From: Edaphobacter sp. 4G125
Lineage (GTDB): Bacteria; Acidobacteriota; Terriglobia; Terriglobales; Acidobacteriaceae
Direction: 5' to 3'
Assembly: GCF_014274685.1 (NCBI RefSeq)
Contig: NZ_CP060393.1
Span: forward strand, 682,001-746,000
DNA: 64,000 nucleotides
The position numbers and the translations under genes were made by a program. Within the stretch, counting starts at the first letter, position 1. Each line of letters begins with the position of its first letter. Below the pieces are notes generated by a model, which ran no database searches, was not told the DNA's origin, and saw only the letters and a list, made by a program, of their open reading frames with translations. Below, piece by piece: positions 17,102-24,986 of this stretch.

Positions 17102-18459
17102 GCGGGAAGCGCATCCTGGTTGTCGATGATGACAGCAGCCTTCGCAGCGTGATGAAGATGCAGTTGGAGGAGGCGGGTTATCAGGTTACGCTTGCTGCCG
17201 ATGGGGCCGAAGCCTATGACCTCATCCACGAGACGTGTCCGCAGTTAGTCATCAGCGATCTGAAGATGCCTACCAGCGGTCTGGAGCTGATGCGCCGTAT
17301 CGCAGAAGGAGACATCCAGCCTACTCTGATTATTGTGACTGCATTTGGCACAGTAGAGACTGCAGTGGAAGCGATGAAGCTGGGAGCATACGACTATGTG
17401 ACCAAGCCGCTGGACTTTGAAGAACTTGTGTTGGTGGTGCATCGCGCCATGGAGCGCCAGACTCTGCTGGACGAGGTAAGAAATCTTCGGTCGGCACTGG
17501 ATGAACGATATGGATTTGAAGGAATTGTGGGACGCGCGAAAGTATTTCTTCGCGTGCTCGATCAGGCTTCGCGGGTAGCGCAGCGCGACACGACGGTATT
17601 GATCCAGGGAGAGACTGGGACAGGCAAAGAGCTGATGGCGCGCGCGATCCATCAAAACAGTCCAAGAAAGAGCAAACCCTTTGTGACGATCAACTGCGGC
17701 TCCATTCCCAAAGAGCTTGTGGAGTCAGAGTTGTTTGGCTATACGCGAGGCGCTTTCACGGGTGCCAATGCCACGCGGCCAGGGAAGATTGAGCTTGCCG
17801 ATGGCGGGACGCTTTTTTTAGATGAAGTGGGCGAGCTTCCCTTGGATGCCCAGGTCAAACTGCTTCGTGTTTTACAGCAAGGTGAGATTGCTAAGATCGG
17901 TGCAGCCGAGGCACAAAAGGTCGATGTCCGCGTAGTTACAGCAACTCATCGCAACCTTCAGGCGATGATTGAAGATGGGACTTTTCGGGAAGATCTCTAC
18001 TACCGGCTGGCAGTAGTTCCATTGCTGCTGCCGCCGCTGCGAGAGCGAAGAGAAGATATTCCGGAACTGGTCAAACATCTCTTCAGCAAGGCGAAGCAGC
18101 GGCATGGCATGAAAGATGTGGAATTATCTTCGGAGGTGGTGCAACATCTCGCGCGATATCGCTGGCCAGGAAATGTGCGCGAGCTGGAGAATGTGCTGGA
18201 GAGGATGCTGGTTCTCAGTTCTTCAAATATGGTGACGGAGGCTGATCTTCCAGAAGAGATTCGTCGTGTGCCTGCCGACAACTCATTCTGGATTGACCTT
18301 CCAGAAGAAGGTGTCAGCCTGGAGGCCGTCGAGCGTGAGTTAATTATGCGAGCCCTGGAGCAGGCAAAAGGGAATCAGACGAAGGCCGCAAAGTATCTCG
18401 ACATCAGTCGAAGGACACTCATTTACCGTATGGAAAAGTATGGGCTGACCCAAGAGTGA
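17098..18459 (+). CDS. Sigma-54-dependent response regulator, NtrC/ZraR family
   Basis: A 453-residue activator. The receiver domain has Asp54 (VISDLKMP) and Lys103 (TKPLDF). The AAA+ domain carries Walker A GETGTGKE (171-178), the sigma-54 contact loop GAFTGA (218-223) and Walker [15 protein letters not shown] Fis-type helix-turn-helix ([20 protein letters not shown]) closes the protein. The ATG at 17098 overlaps the kinase stop (ATGA). With the kinase it should turn on the divergent czcCBA operon from the -24/-12 promoter when metal is in excess. Confidence 0.94.
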   Translation: MSGKRILVVDDDSSLRSVMKMQLEEAGYQVTLAADGAEAYDLIHETCPQLVISDLKMPTSGLELMRRIAEGDIQPTLIIVTAFGTVETAVEAMKLGAYDYVTKPLDFEELVLVVHRAMERQTLLDEVRNLRSALDERYGFEGIVGRAKVFLRVLDQASRVAQRDTTVLIQGETGTGKELMARAIHQNSPRKSKPFVTINCGSIPKELVESELFGYTRGAFTGANATRPGKIELADGGTLFLDEVGELPLDAQVKLLRVLQQGEIAKIGAAEAQKVDVRVVTATHRNLQAMIEDGTFREDLYYRLAVVPLLLPPLRERREDIPELVKHLFSKAKQRHGMKDVELSSEVVQHLARYRWPGNVRELENVLERMLVLSSSNMVTEADLPEEIRRVPADNSFWIDLPEEGVSLEAVERELIMRALEQAKGNQTKAAKYLDISRRTLIYRMEKYGLTQE

Positions 18460-18575
18460 GCCTTTTGGCTGCTTTGCCATTGATGGCAGCAATACCTTTT
18501 GGCCTGTTGCGCATTTCATCTTCAGCTTCTGATTCCTTTTAGTTTTGTTCTTTTTCTCGTAACCTAGGCGACAGG

Positions 18576-18596
18576 GCATATCCTGTGCCGATATGC
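18576..18596. promoter_or_regulatory. Short palindrome upstream of the amidohydrolase
   Basis: GCATATC and GATATGC flank a seven-base spacer, about 75 bases before the amidohydrolase start. It could be an operator or a leader hairpin. Nothing else is evident in the 210 bases between the regulator gene and the next gene. Confidence 0.3.
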
Positions 18597-18670
18597 ATTG
18601 GCATTCGCTTTTCGTAGCTATGAAGGATCTTTTCGAAGGTTGATTTAGCGCAAACGAAGGAGCAGCGTTG

Positions 18671-21600
18671 ATGTCCGCAAGTCTTCTGGCTGCGAAGCCA
18701 GCCCATTTCTCCCTTGTCTTCTTTCTGTTGGGAACCGTCGCACATGCTGCTTCTGTCACTAAGGCCATTACGGTTAGTGAAGGAACTGATATGCAGGTTA
18801 CGGTTTCTCCTGATCGGAAAACCATCCTCGCTGACGTTCAAGGACTGATCTACGCGATTCCGTTCTCTGGCGGCGCGGGGCATCAGCTGACCCAGCCATT
18901 GCAGGAAGCATCTCATCCTGACTGGTCGCCGAAGGGCGATCTTGTTGCATTGCAATGCTACGCAGGCGGTACCTTCCACATCTGGACGATGAAGCCGGAC
19001 GGCAGCAGCCTGAAGCAGGTGACGACTGGACACGGCGACGATCGTGAGCCGCGAATCTCACCTGATGGAACAACGATTGCTTTTGCTTCTGATCGAGCCT
19101 TTCAAGGATCGTATGACATATGGACAGTGAAGACAGATGGAAGTGATCTGAAGCAGATTACGAATTCTGCTGCCGACGAGTTTGGACCGAGTTGGTCACC
19201 GGATGGTAAAAGACTCGTCTTCATTTCAGGAAGCGGTATTCAAGGGGCCTCGATCGAGACGATTGATCTTGCTTCTAATGAGAGATCGATCGTGCTGTCC
19301 GTCGATCCAACGAAACAGCGCCTCGAAGCGCCCAGCTTCTCTCCCGATGGTACAAAGATTTCTTTTGTGAACTTTGAAGTTCATGGGGCAGCGGTCAGCG
19401 AAGCTCATCTCACCGTTGTTTCTGCTTCAGACTCAACAACGGTCTACACCGGAAGATCCGAAGATGCCTTTCCTTTTCCGGCGGTTTGGCTCTCAAACTC
19501 TGAGCTAGTCTACTCTGCTGAAGGAAAAATTTTGCGCTTGAATCTGGCGACTTCTTCGGAGATACCCATTCCATTTACGGCGGCGATTCCAACTGTTCGC
19601 CCACGGTACATGCATAAACGCTATGATTTTGACGAGATAAAGCCGCATCCTGTCAAAGGCATCTACGCTCCTGTGCTTTCACCAGATGGCAAACAGGTGG
19701 CGTTCATCGCGTTGAACCAGCTTTATCTTATGACCATTGGCCAGAAGCCGGTCGCGCTGACCAACGACACCTTCTATAAACAGGGGCCAATCTTCTCTGC
19801 AGATGGCAAGTATCTCGCTTACGTCTCCGATCGCGATGGTATCGAGAACATTTATGTTCACGACCTTACCAACAGAGATACTTCTTCGGACAAACGGATT
19901 GCTCCCGGCCAGAATGCGCAGATTATGCCTGCATGGTCTCCTGATGGCAAGTTAATCGCTTTTCAGGATCAGACAGGAGCTACTCTACTCGCTGATGTAG
20001 CTACCGGCAAAGTGACGCCTCTCACGCCTTCGACGTTCTTTCCAGGGCGTGCCTCGTTCGCTCCTAATGGAAAGACCATAGCTATTGCCACCATTCATCC
20101 GTACACCAAGCGCTTCCGCGAAGGCACCAGCGATATTCTGACCGTTGACCTTGCTACCAAAGCGGCGAAGTTCTATTCACCCGCACCTTACAAATCCATT
20201 ACCACGCGTACGGAAGATGGCCCTATCTATGCTCCCAATGGAAGAGAGATCGCCTTTGTTTTGGAGGATCTTCTCTATACCATGCCGGTCGATGCAGAGG
20301 GCCATCCCTCCGGTCCAGCCGTGAAGCTGAACGATGAGATTACGGACACTCCGACATGGTCGGGCGATTCGTCTCACATTCTGTATCTATCGAATGGAAA
20401 GCTACGTCTCATCGATCGCGTCACGGGCCAGATTACTCCGGTGCCTGTCGATCTCACCTACACGCAAGCCAAGCCAACGCAGAAGCTGCTCATCCATGCT
20501 GGGCGCTTCTGGCCAGGAAAGGGAGCAACAGAGCAGAGCGATGTCGATATCCTTATCACCGACAATCGCATCACGAGTGTAACTCCTCATTCAGTTACAT
20601 CTCCTGCGGGCGTCACCCGTACTGTCGAGGCCCCGAACTCGACAGTGCTTCCCGGTCTTTTTGAGAACCACGTTCATGCCGACTCCGACAACGGGATCTA
20701 CTACGGCGATCGCATGGGACGGCTCTGGCTCATCTATGGCGTTACCGAGCTTCGTGGTATTGCCGATAACGCTTATCGCGCCGTAGAGCACAAAGAGGCG
20801 TATCTCTCCGGAACGGCAACCGGACCGCGCGTCTTCAATACCGGCGAAGCTGTTGACGGCGAGCGTGTCTACTACCCCATGATGATCGCGACGACCTCCG
20901 AAGAGCAGCTCCATCGCGAGTTCGATCGTCTCAATGCGCTCGATTTCGACTTCATTAAACTTTATGTTCGTCTGTCGTATGCATGGGCCAAAGAGGGAAT
21001 CGACTACGCTCATACGCGCATGGGCGTGGAGACTGCATCGCACTATCTCTTGCCTGCAGTGACGCTCGGAGAAGATGGAATGAGCCATATCTCCGCGACC
21101 GCACGAACCGGATGGGCTTATTCGCGTTCGCAACCAGGACGTTCCTACGGTGACGTCAGAGATCTTCTTGTCGACTCAGGCATGTGGACCATCTCTACGA
21201 CGTTTTCGCAGGTTCCTTATGCTGACGATCCCGGAATGGCAAGCGATCCGCGCCAGGCCGTGGCCCCTTCTTGGGAGAACAAACGCCTGCGCACTGCGGT
21301 TGAAACGGTAACTCACACCAACGTCGCACCCATGCTCCAGCGCCTCAAAGATGAGGAATCGACTGTGGCCGAAACCTACCGTCGAGGTGGTCTCATTCTT
21401 GCAGGAACCGATTCCCCACTTGATATTCCCGCCACCAGTCTTCATCTCAATCTTCGTGCGCAGGTTAAGCAGGGTGGGCTTGCGCCGTGGCAGGCGCTGG
21501 AGACAGTGACCAGTCTTCCGGCCAAGGCTTATGGTCTTAGTAAGGATCTTGGAACGCTTGAGCCCGGCCATCTGGCTGATCTCATCATTGTTGATGGAGA

Positions 21601-21733
21601 TCCGCTCAAAAACATCGACGATCTTGCGCGCGTGCAGTGTGTTGCTAAAAACGGCAAGTTGCAATCGGTTGCCTCGATTATGAAACCGTTTGCGAAGTCA
21701 GATATAGGTGAAACCATCTGCCCGTCTCATTGA
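18671..21733 (+). CDS. Exported TolB-propeller / amidohydrolase fusion
   Basis: A 1020-residue exported enzyme. The ATG at 18671 has AAGGAG eight bases upstream. A signal peptide runs to about residue 30 (TVAHAA). Residues 40-590 hold repeated PD40/TolB propeller blades, seen as recurrent SPDG and SPDGK words (SPDGTTIAFASDR, SPDGKRLVFIS, SPDGKLIAFQD). Residues 600-1020 form an amidohydrolase barrel with the metal-binding HVH in LPGLFENHVHADS, the lysine of FDFIKLYVRL, and the late aspartate of ILAGTDSP. The propeller may gate or present a peptide or amide substrate. Similar fusions are common in Acidobacteriota and Bacteroidota, but the substrate is unknown. Confidence 0.88.
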   Translation: MSASLLAAKPAHFSLVFFLLGTVAHAASVTKAITVSEGTDMQVTVSPDRKTILADVQGLIYAIPFSGGAGHQLTQPLQEASHPDWSPKGDLVALQCYAGGTFHIWTMKPDGSSLKQVTTGHGDDREPRISPDGTTIAFASDRAFQGSYDIWTVKTDGSDLKQITNSAADEFGPSWSPDGKRLVFISGSGIQGASIETIDLASNERSIVLSVDPTKQRLEAPSFSPDGTKISFVNFEVHGAAVSEAHLTVVSASDSTTVYTGRSEDAFPFPAVWLSNSELVYSAEGKILRLNLATSSEIPIPFTAAIPTVRPRYMHKRYDFDEIKPHPVKGIYAPVLSPDGKQVAFIALNQLYLMTIGQKPVALTNDTFYKQGPIFSADGKYLAYVSDRDGIENIYVHDLTNRDTSSDKRIAPGQNAQIMPAWSPDGKLIAFQDQTGATLLADVATGKVTPLTPSTFFPGRASFAPNGKTIAIATIHPYTKRFREGTSDILTVDLATKAAKFYSPAPYKSITTRTEDGPIYAPNGREIAFVLEDLLYTMPVDAEGHPSGPAVKLNDEITDTPTWSGDSSHILYLSNGKLRLIDRVTGQITPVPVDLTYTQAKPTQKLLIHAGRFWPGKGATEQSDVDILITDNRITSVTPHSVTSPAGVTRTVEAPNSTVLPGLFENHVHADSDNGIYYGDRMGRLWLIYGVTELRGIADNAYRAVEHKEAYLSGTATGPRVFNTGEAVDGERVYYPMMIATTSEEQLHREFDRLNALDFDFIKLYVRLSYAWAKEGIDYAHTRMGVETASHYLLPAVTLGEDGMSHISATARTGWAYSRSQPGRSYGDVRDLLVDSGMWTISTTFSQVPYADDPGMASDPRQAVAPSWENKRLRTAVETVTHTNVAPMLQRLKDEESTVAETYRRGGLILAGTDSPLDIPATSLHLNLRAQVKQGGLAPWQALETVTSLPAKAYGLSKDLGTLEPGHLADLIIVDGDPLKNIDDLARVQCVAKNGKLQSVASIMKPFAKSDIGETICPSH

Positions 21734-21763
21734 GGCTTCCCCGTTGATACTGGCTTTTCCACT

Positions 21764-23683
21764 TTGAGCGAGACCAAAAGGAAGACCAGCATCTCCCCTC
21801 AGTCAAAGCGGCATGAAACAATCGTTCTATCCCCTGTGCCTGCCTGGACTCCATTGCCGTTGCATCTCCGCACATTGGCTGCAACTTCGTCGAACGCTGT
21901 CTTACTCGAGACCTCACGTTACGACGAGCACAATCGGCGCAGCTATCTCTTTCTTGAGCCAGTGGAGATCGTCGCTGCTCACACGATGGATGATCTACCC
22001 GCACTCTTTGACCACATCGAATCCGCGCGCAGTAACGGACTTCACCTCGCTGGCTACTTTCACTATGAATGCGGATATTTTTTTGAACGTAATCATTTTC
22101 AGCAATCCAATATGTCTCCCGGACCCATCGCCTGGTTCGGAGCTTATTCTGAGCCCATCGTCTTCGACCATCTCGACGGGGTCTTTCTGACAACTCCTCC
22201 TTCATCGGTTGATGTCGAACCCACTCCTGCGAGCTTTGCCACATATGCAGCACTCAGTATTCCGCAAGGAGAGTACGAAGAGAAAATTGACCGCATTCAG
22301 CGCTACATCGCATCCGGTGATACTTACCAGGTCAATTTCACCGATCGCGTCGCGGTCTATTCACAACATTCGGCTGCGGCGTCCTTTGCCGCGCTTGTTG
22401 CAGCACAGCCCGTCGCGTATAGCGCGCTGATTCATCACGATAATCGCCATATTCTTTCGCTTTCGCCCGAGCTCTTCTTTCGCATCGAAGGAAACCGCAT
22501 CATCACGCGACCAATGAAAGGAACCATGCCACGCGGCCTCGATCTTGCCGAAGACGAGCAACAGGTGGCGCGCTTGCAAGCCGATGAAAAGAACCGCAGC
22601 GAGCATGTAATGATCGTTGATCTTCTTCGAAACGATCTCGGCCGCATCTGCCGTTCCGGCTCAGTTCATGTGGAGGACCTCTTCTCTGTTGAGCGTTATC
22701 AAACGCTTTTGCAGATGACCTCAACCATTTCAGGAGAGCCCCGTTCCGGGCTCGCTTTTTACGATATTTTTCGCGCGCTCTTTCCCTCTGGCTCCATCAC
22801 CGGAGCTCCCAAGCTTCGCACTATGCAGATTATTCAGGAGCTCGAGCGCAGTCCGCGTGGTGTCTATACGGGTGCCATCGGGTATATTGCTCCTTCGGGA
22901 GACACAACCTTCAATGTTGCCATCCGCACCGTTGTGCTTCGTGACGGTATTGCGAACATGGGTGTTGGAGGAGGTATTGTCGCTGACTCCAATCCTTCAT
23001 CGGAGTATCGCGAGTGCCAGCTCAAGGCGTCATTCTTGACCCGACAGCATCAGAAGTTCCAGCTCATTGAGACGATGCTCTTTGATGGAACCACTGTTCC
23101 ATACCTTGCACTGCATCTCGATCGTCTCTCTGCCTCTGCACAGTACTTCGACTATTCTTGCGATCATAATGCTATCGCTTCTCGTATCTCTTCTTTCGCT
23201 TCCACGCTACCAGCTGCGCGCCATAGCATTCGTTTACTGCTCTCTTCTGATGGTGAATTTACACTTACCTCTTCGGCGCTGGCGCCGGATGCTCCTGCGA
23301 TCGCTGTACGTATTTCTCCGCATCGTACGTATAGCGGAGATGTTTTCCTTCGTCACAAAACAACACAGCGCGATCTCTACAACTCCGAACTGTCTCGCGC
23401 CCGCGCTGAAGGCTTCGATGAAGTTCTCTTTCTGAATGAGCGAGGAGAGCTTACGGAGGGTGCCATCAGCAATCTTTTCATCCGTCGCGATTGTCATCTG
23501 CTTACTCCGCCTCTTCCCTCTGGAGTTCTTCCCGGTATTTTGCGTCGCCACATTCTAACCACCGACCCAACTGCTTGCGAACAAATCCTAGTGCTCGAAG
23601 ATCTCAACCGAGCCGATGCGATCTATCTTGGCAATTCCGTCCGCGGTCTTCGGCAGGTCACTCGTCTGGAAACAAACAGTTAG
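21764..23683 (+). CDS. pabBC: Fused aminodeoxychorismate synthase component I / aminodeoxychorismate lyase
   Basis: A bifunctional folate-pathway enzyme of up to 639 residues. The first 440 residues are the chorismate-binding PabB domain with the hallmarks ITRPMKGTMPRG and SGSITGAPKLRTMQII. The C-terminal 190 residues are a class IV PLP aminotransferase fold (PabC), with ERGELTEGAISNLF and a LPSGVLPGILR-type end. Together they turn chorismate into 4-aminobenzoate, given a PabA glutaminase elsewhere. The start is unclear: the frame opens with a TTG at 21764 and has no convincing ribosome site; a GTG near 21837 is another option. Confidence 0.92.
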   Translation: MSETKRKTSISPQSKRHETIVLSPVPAWTPLPLHLRTLAATSSNAVLLETSRYDEHNRRSYLFLEPVEIVAAHTMDDLPALFDHIESARSNGLHLAGYFHYECGYFFERNHFQQSNMSPGPIAWFGAYSEPIVFDHLDGVFLTTPPSSVDVEPTPASFATYAALSIPQGEYEEKIDRIQRYIASGDTYQVNFTDRVAVYSQHSAAASFAALVAAQPVAYSALIHHDNRHILSLSPELFFRIEGNRIITRPMKGTMPRGLDLAEDEQQVARLQADEKNRSEHVMIVDLLRNDLGRICRSGSVHVEDLFSVERYQTLLQMTSTISGEPRSGLAFYDIFRALFPSGSITGAPKLRTMQIIQELERSPRGVYTGAIGYIAPSGDTTFNVAIRTVVLRDGIANMGVGGGIVADSNPSSEYRECQLKASFLTRQHQKFQLIETMLFDGTTVPYLALHLDRLSASAQYFDYSCDHNAIASRISSFASTLPAARHSIRLLLSSDGEFTLTSSALAPDAPAIAVRISPHRTYSGDVFLRHKTTQRDLYNSELSRARAEGFDEVLFLNERGELTEGAISNLFIRRDCHLLTPPLPSGVLPGILRRHILTTDPTACEQILVLEDLNRADAIYLGNSVRGLRQVTRLETNS

Positions 23684-23720
23684 CCTTGCAGCACACGAAA
23701 GTGAGTACCTATTTGCACAA

Positions 23721-23779
23721 TTGACTCCCTTTGATGATGATGGATAACCGCGCCCCCACGACGTGGCGCAGGGAGTCAA
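23721..23779 (+). promoter_or_regulatory. Leader inverted repeat that covers the hglS ribosome site
   Basis: Perfect ten-base arms TTGACTCCCT (23721-23730) and AGGGAGTCAA (23770-23779) enclose a smaller hairpin (GCGCC..CCAC gac GTGGCGC). The right arm contains the GGGAG Shine-Dalgarno sequence of the next gene (ATG at 23783), so folding would hide it. An alternative reading is a promoter with TTGACT as -35 and GATAAC at 23743 as -10; then the left arm would not be transcribed and the repeat would be a DNA operator. Confidence 0.5.
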
Positions 23780-23782
23780 ATC

Positions 23783-24814
23783 ATGAACTCACAAAACGGA
23801 ATCCTCCGGCAGCTTCTTGAGACTCTTATCGGAGCTGAAAGAACCGACCACCTTTTTCGTGCCCTTATCATCCATTCCGACCTGTCTTCCAATCCAGGTC
23901 CGCACGTCTCTCGCGCTGTCCTTGCCCAGGCGCTTAACATGCTTCTCTTCGAAGATCTTCTTGAGCGAGTTCCAGCTGCTGAGCAATATGTTCAGCGCTG
24001 CCTCGATCAGAACCGCACCGTCATGCACGATCATGGCGCCGTTCGTACCGTGGCACTCGAAGGAATGGGAGCTCTGCCCGCCGGTCAAGAGGCCATCACC
24101 CGCATCCTGCGTCCTTTGGGGTATGCACTCAATGGGACTTATCCTCTCGAACGGCTCCGCATGACCGGCCGATCCTACGCGCAGGCCGATTATCCGGAAG
24201 ATATCGCACAGTTCTTCATTTCCGAGCTGCATCCCGAGCGCTTCTCGCGTCCATTCCAGGAGGCGGTACTTCGCGTCACGGAGCAATCCAAAGACCCTGT
24301 TACCCCCGAGGCGGCTGCGCTCCTGAAAAAAATCGAGGCCGAAGGATCACTCTCGCTGGAAGATTCGGCAAAACTTCTTCCTGTACTCGTACAGGTCTTC
24401 GATCGCCAGCATCCGGAGTTATCTCTCCTCGATTACGAAGTTCTCCTGGCTGAATCGCCGGAGATGGCCTGGATCTCGACAGAAGGCAATGCTTTTAACC
24501 ATGCTACCGATCGCGTACCCGATGTTGACCAGCTCTCAGCCGAACAAAAGGCACTTAAGCAGCCTATTAAAGACGTTGTTGAAAAGTCTCAGTCCGGGCG
24601 GGTGCGGCAGACTGCTTTTCACGCCGCTCGTGTTCAGCGCAGCTTCCGTGGCGCTGACGGGAAGATGGTTACGAAAGAGGTGCCGGGTTCCTTCTATGAG
24701 TTCATCACGCGCCTGCCCATGCCGGAAGAGAAGGAAGGCAAACGCAAGTTGGATCTCAGTTTCGACAGCTCAAAGGCGCAGGCCATCTTCAAAATGACGG
24801 CGAATTCCACGTGA
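23783..24814 (+). CDS. hglS: 2-oxoadipate dioxygenase/decarboxylase, HglS-like (DUF1338)
   Basis: A 343-residue DUF1338 protein. In characterised members (HglS of Pseudomonas) this non-heme iron enzyme converts 2-oxoadipate plus oxygen into D-2-hydroxyglutarate in lysine breakdown. The expected metal triad is visible: His84 in HDHGAVRTV, His240 in NAFNHATDR and Glu306 in GSFYEFITR, with the substrate-binding arginine Arg88. The start ATG has GGGAG upstream within an inverted repeat. The next gene downstream encodes a D-2-hydroxyglutarate dehydrogenase, the following step, which strongly supports the call. Confidence 0.88.
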   Translation: MNSQNGILRQLLETLIGAERTDHLFRALIIHSDLSSNPGPHVSRAVLAQALNMLLFEDLLERVPAAEQYVQRCLDQNRTVMHDHGAVRTVALEGMGALPAGQEAITRILRPLGYALNGTYPLERLRMTGRSYAQADYPEDIAQFFISELHPERFSRPFQEAVLRVTEQSKDPVTPEAAALLKKIEAEGSLSLEDSAKLLPVLVQVFDRQHPELSLLDYEVLLAESPEMAWISTEGNAFNHATDRVPDVDQLSAEQKALKQPIKDVVEKSQSGRVRQTAFHAARVQRSFRGADGKMVTKEVPGSFYEFITRLPMPEEKEGKRKLDLSFDSSKAQAIFKMTANST

Positions 24815-24986
24815 ATATATGATCCCACCGATCGACGGGATTACACACACTTAGCGAAAATATGGAAAGGGCAACTCCGTTAGAGGGATCTACTTTCCGC
24901 GCGGATGGAACCCGTTCATTCCACAGTTTCAACATGTTATGTAGGGGCTTCATGGCACAAAGCACTACAATAACTCGCATCCGACA

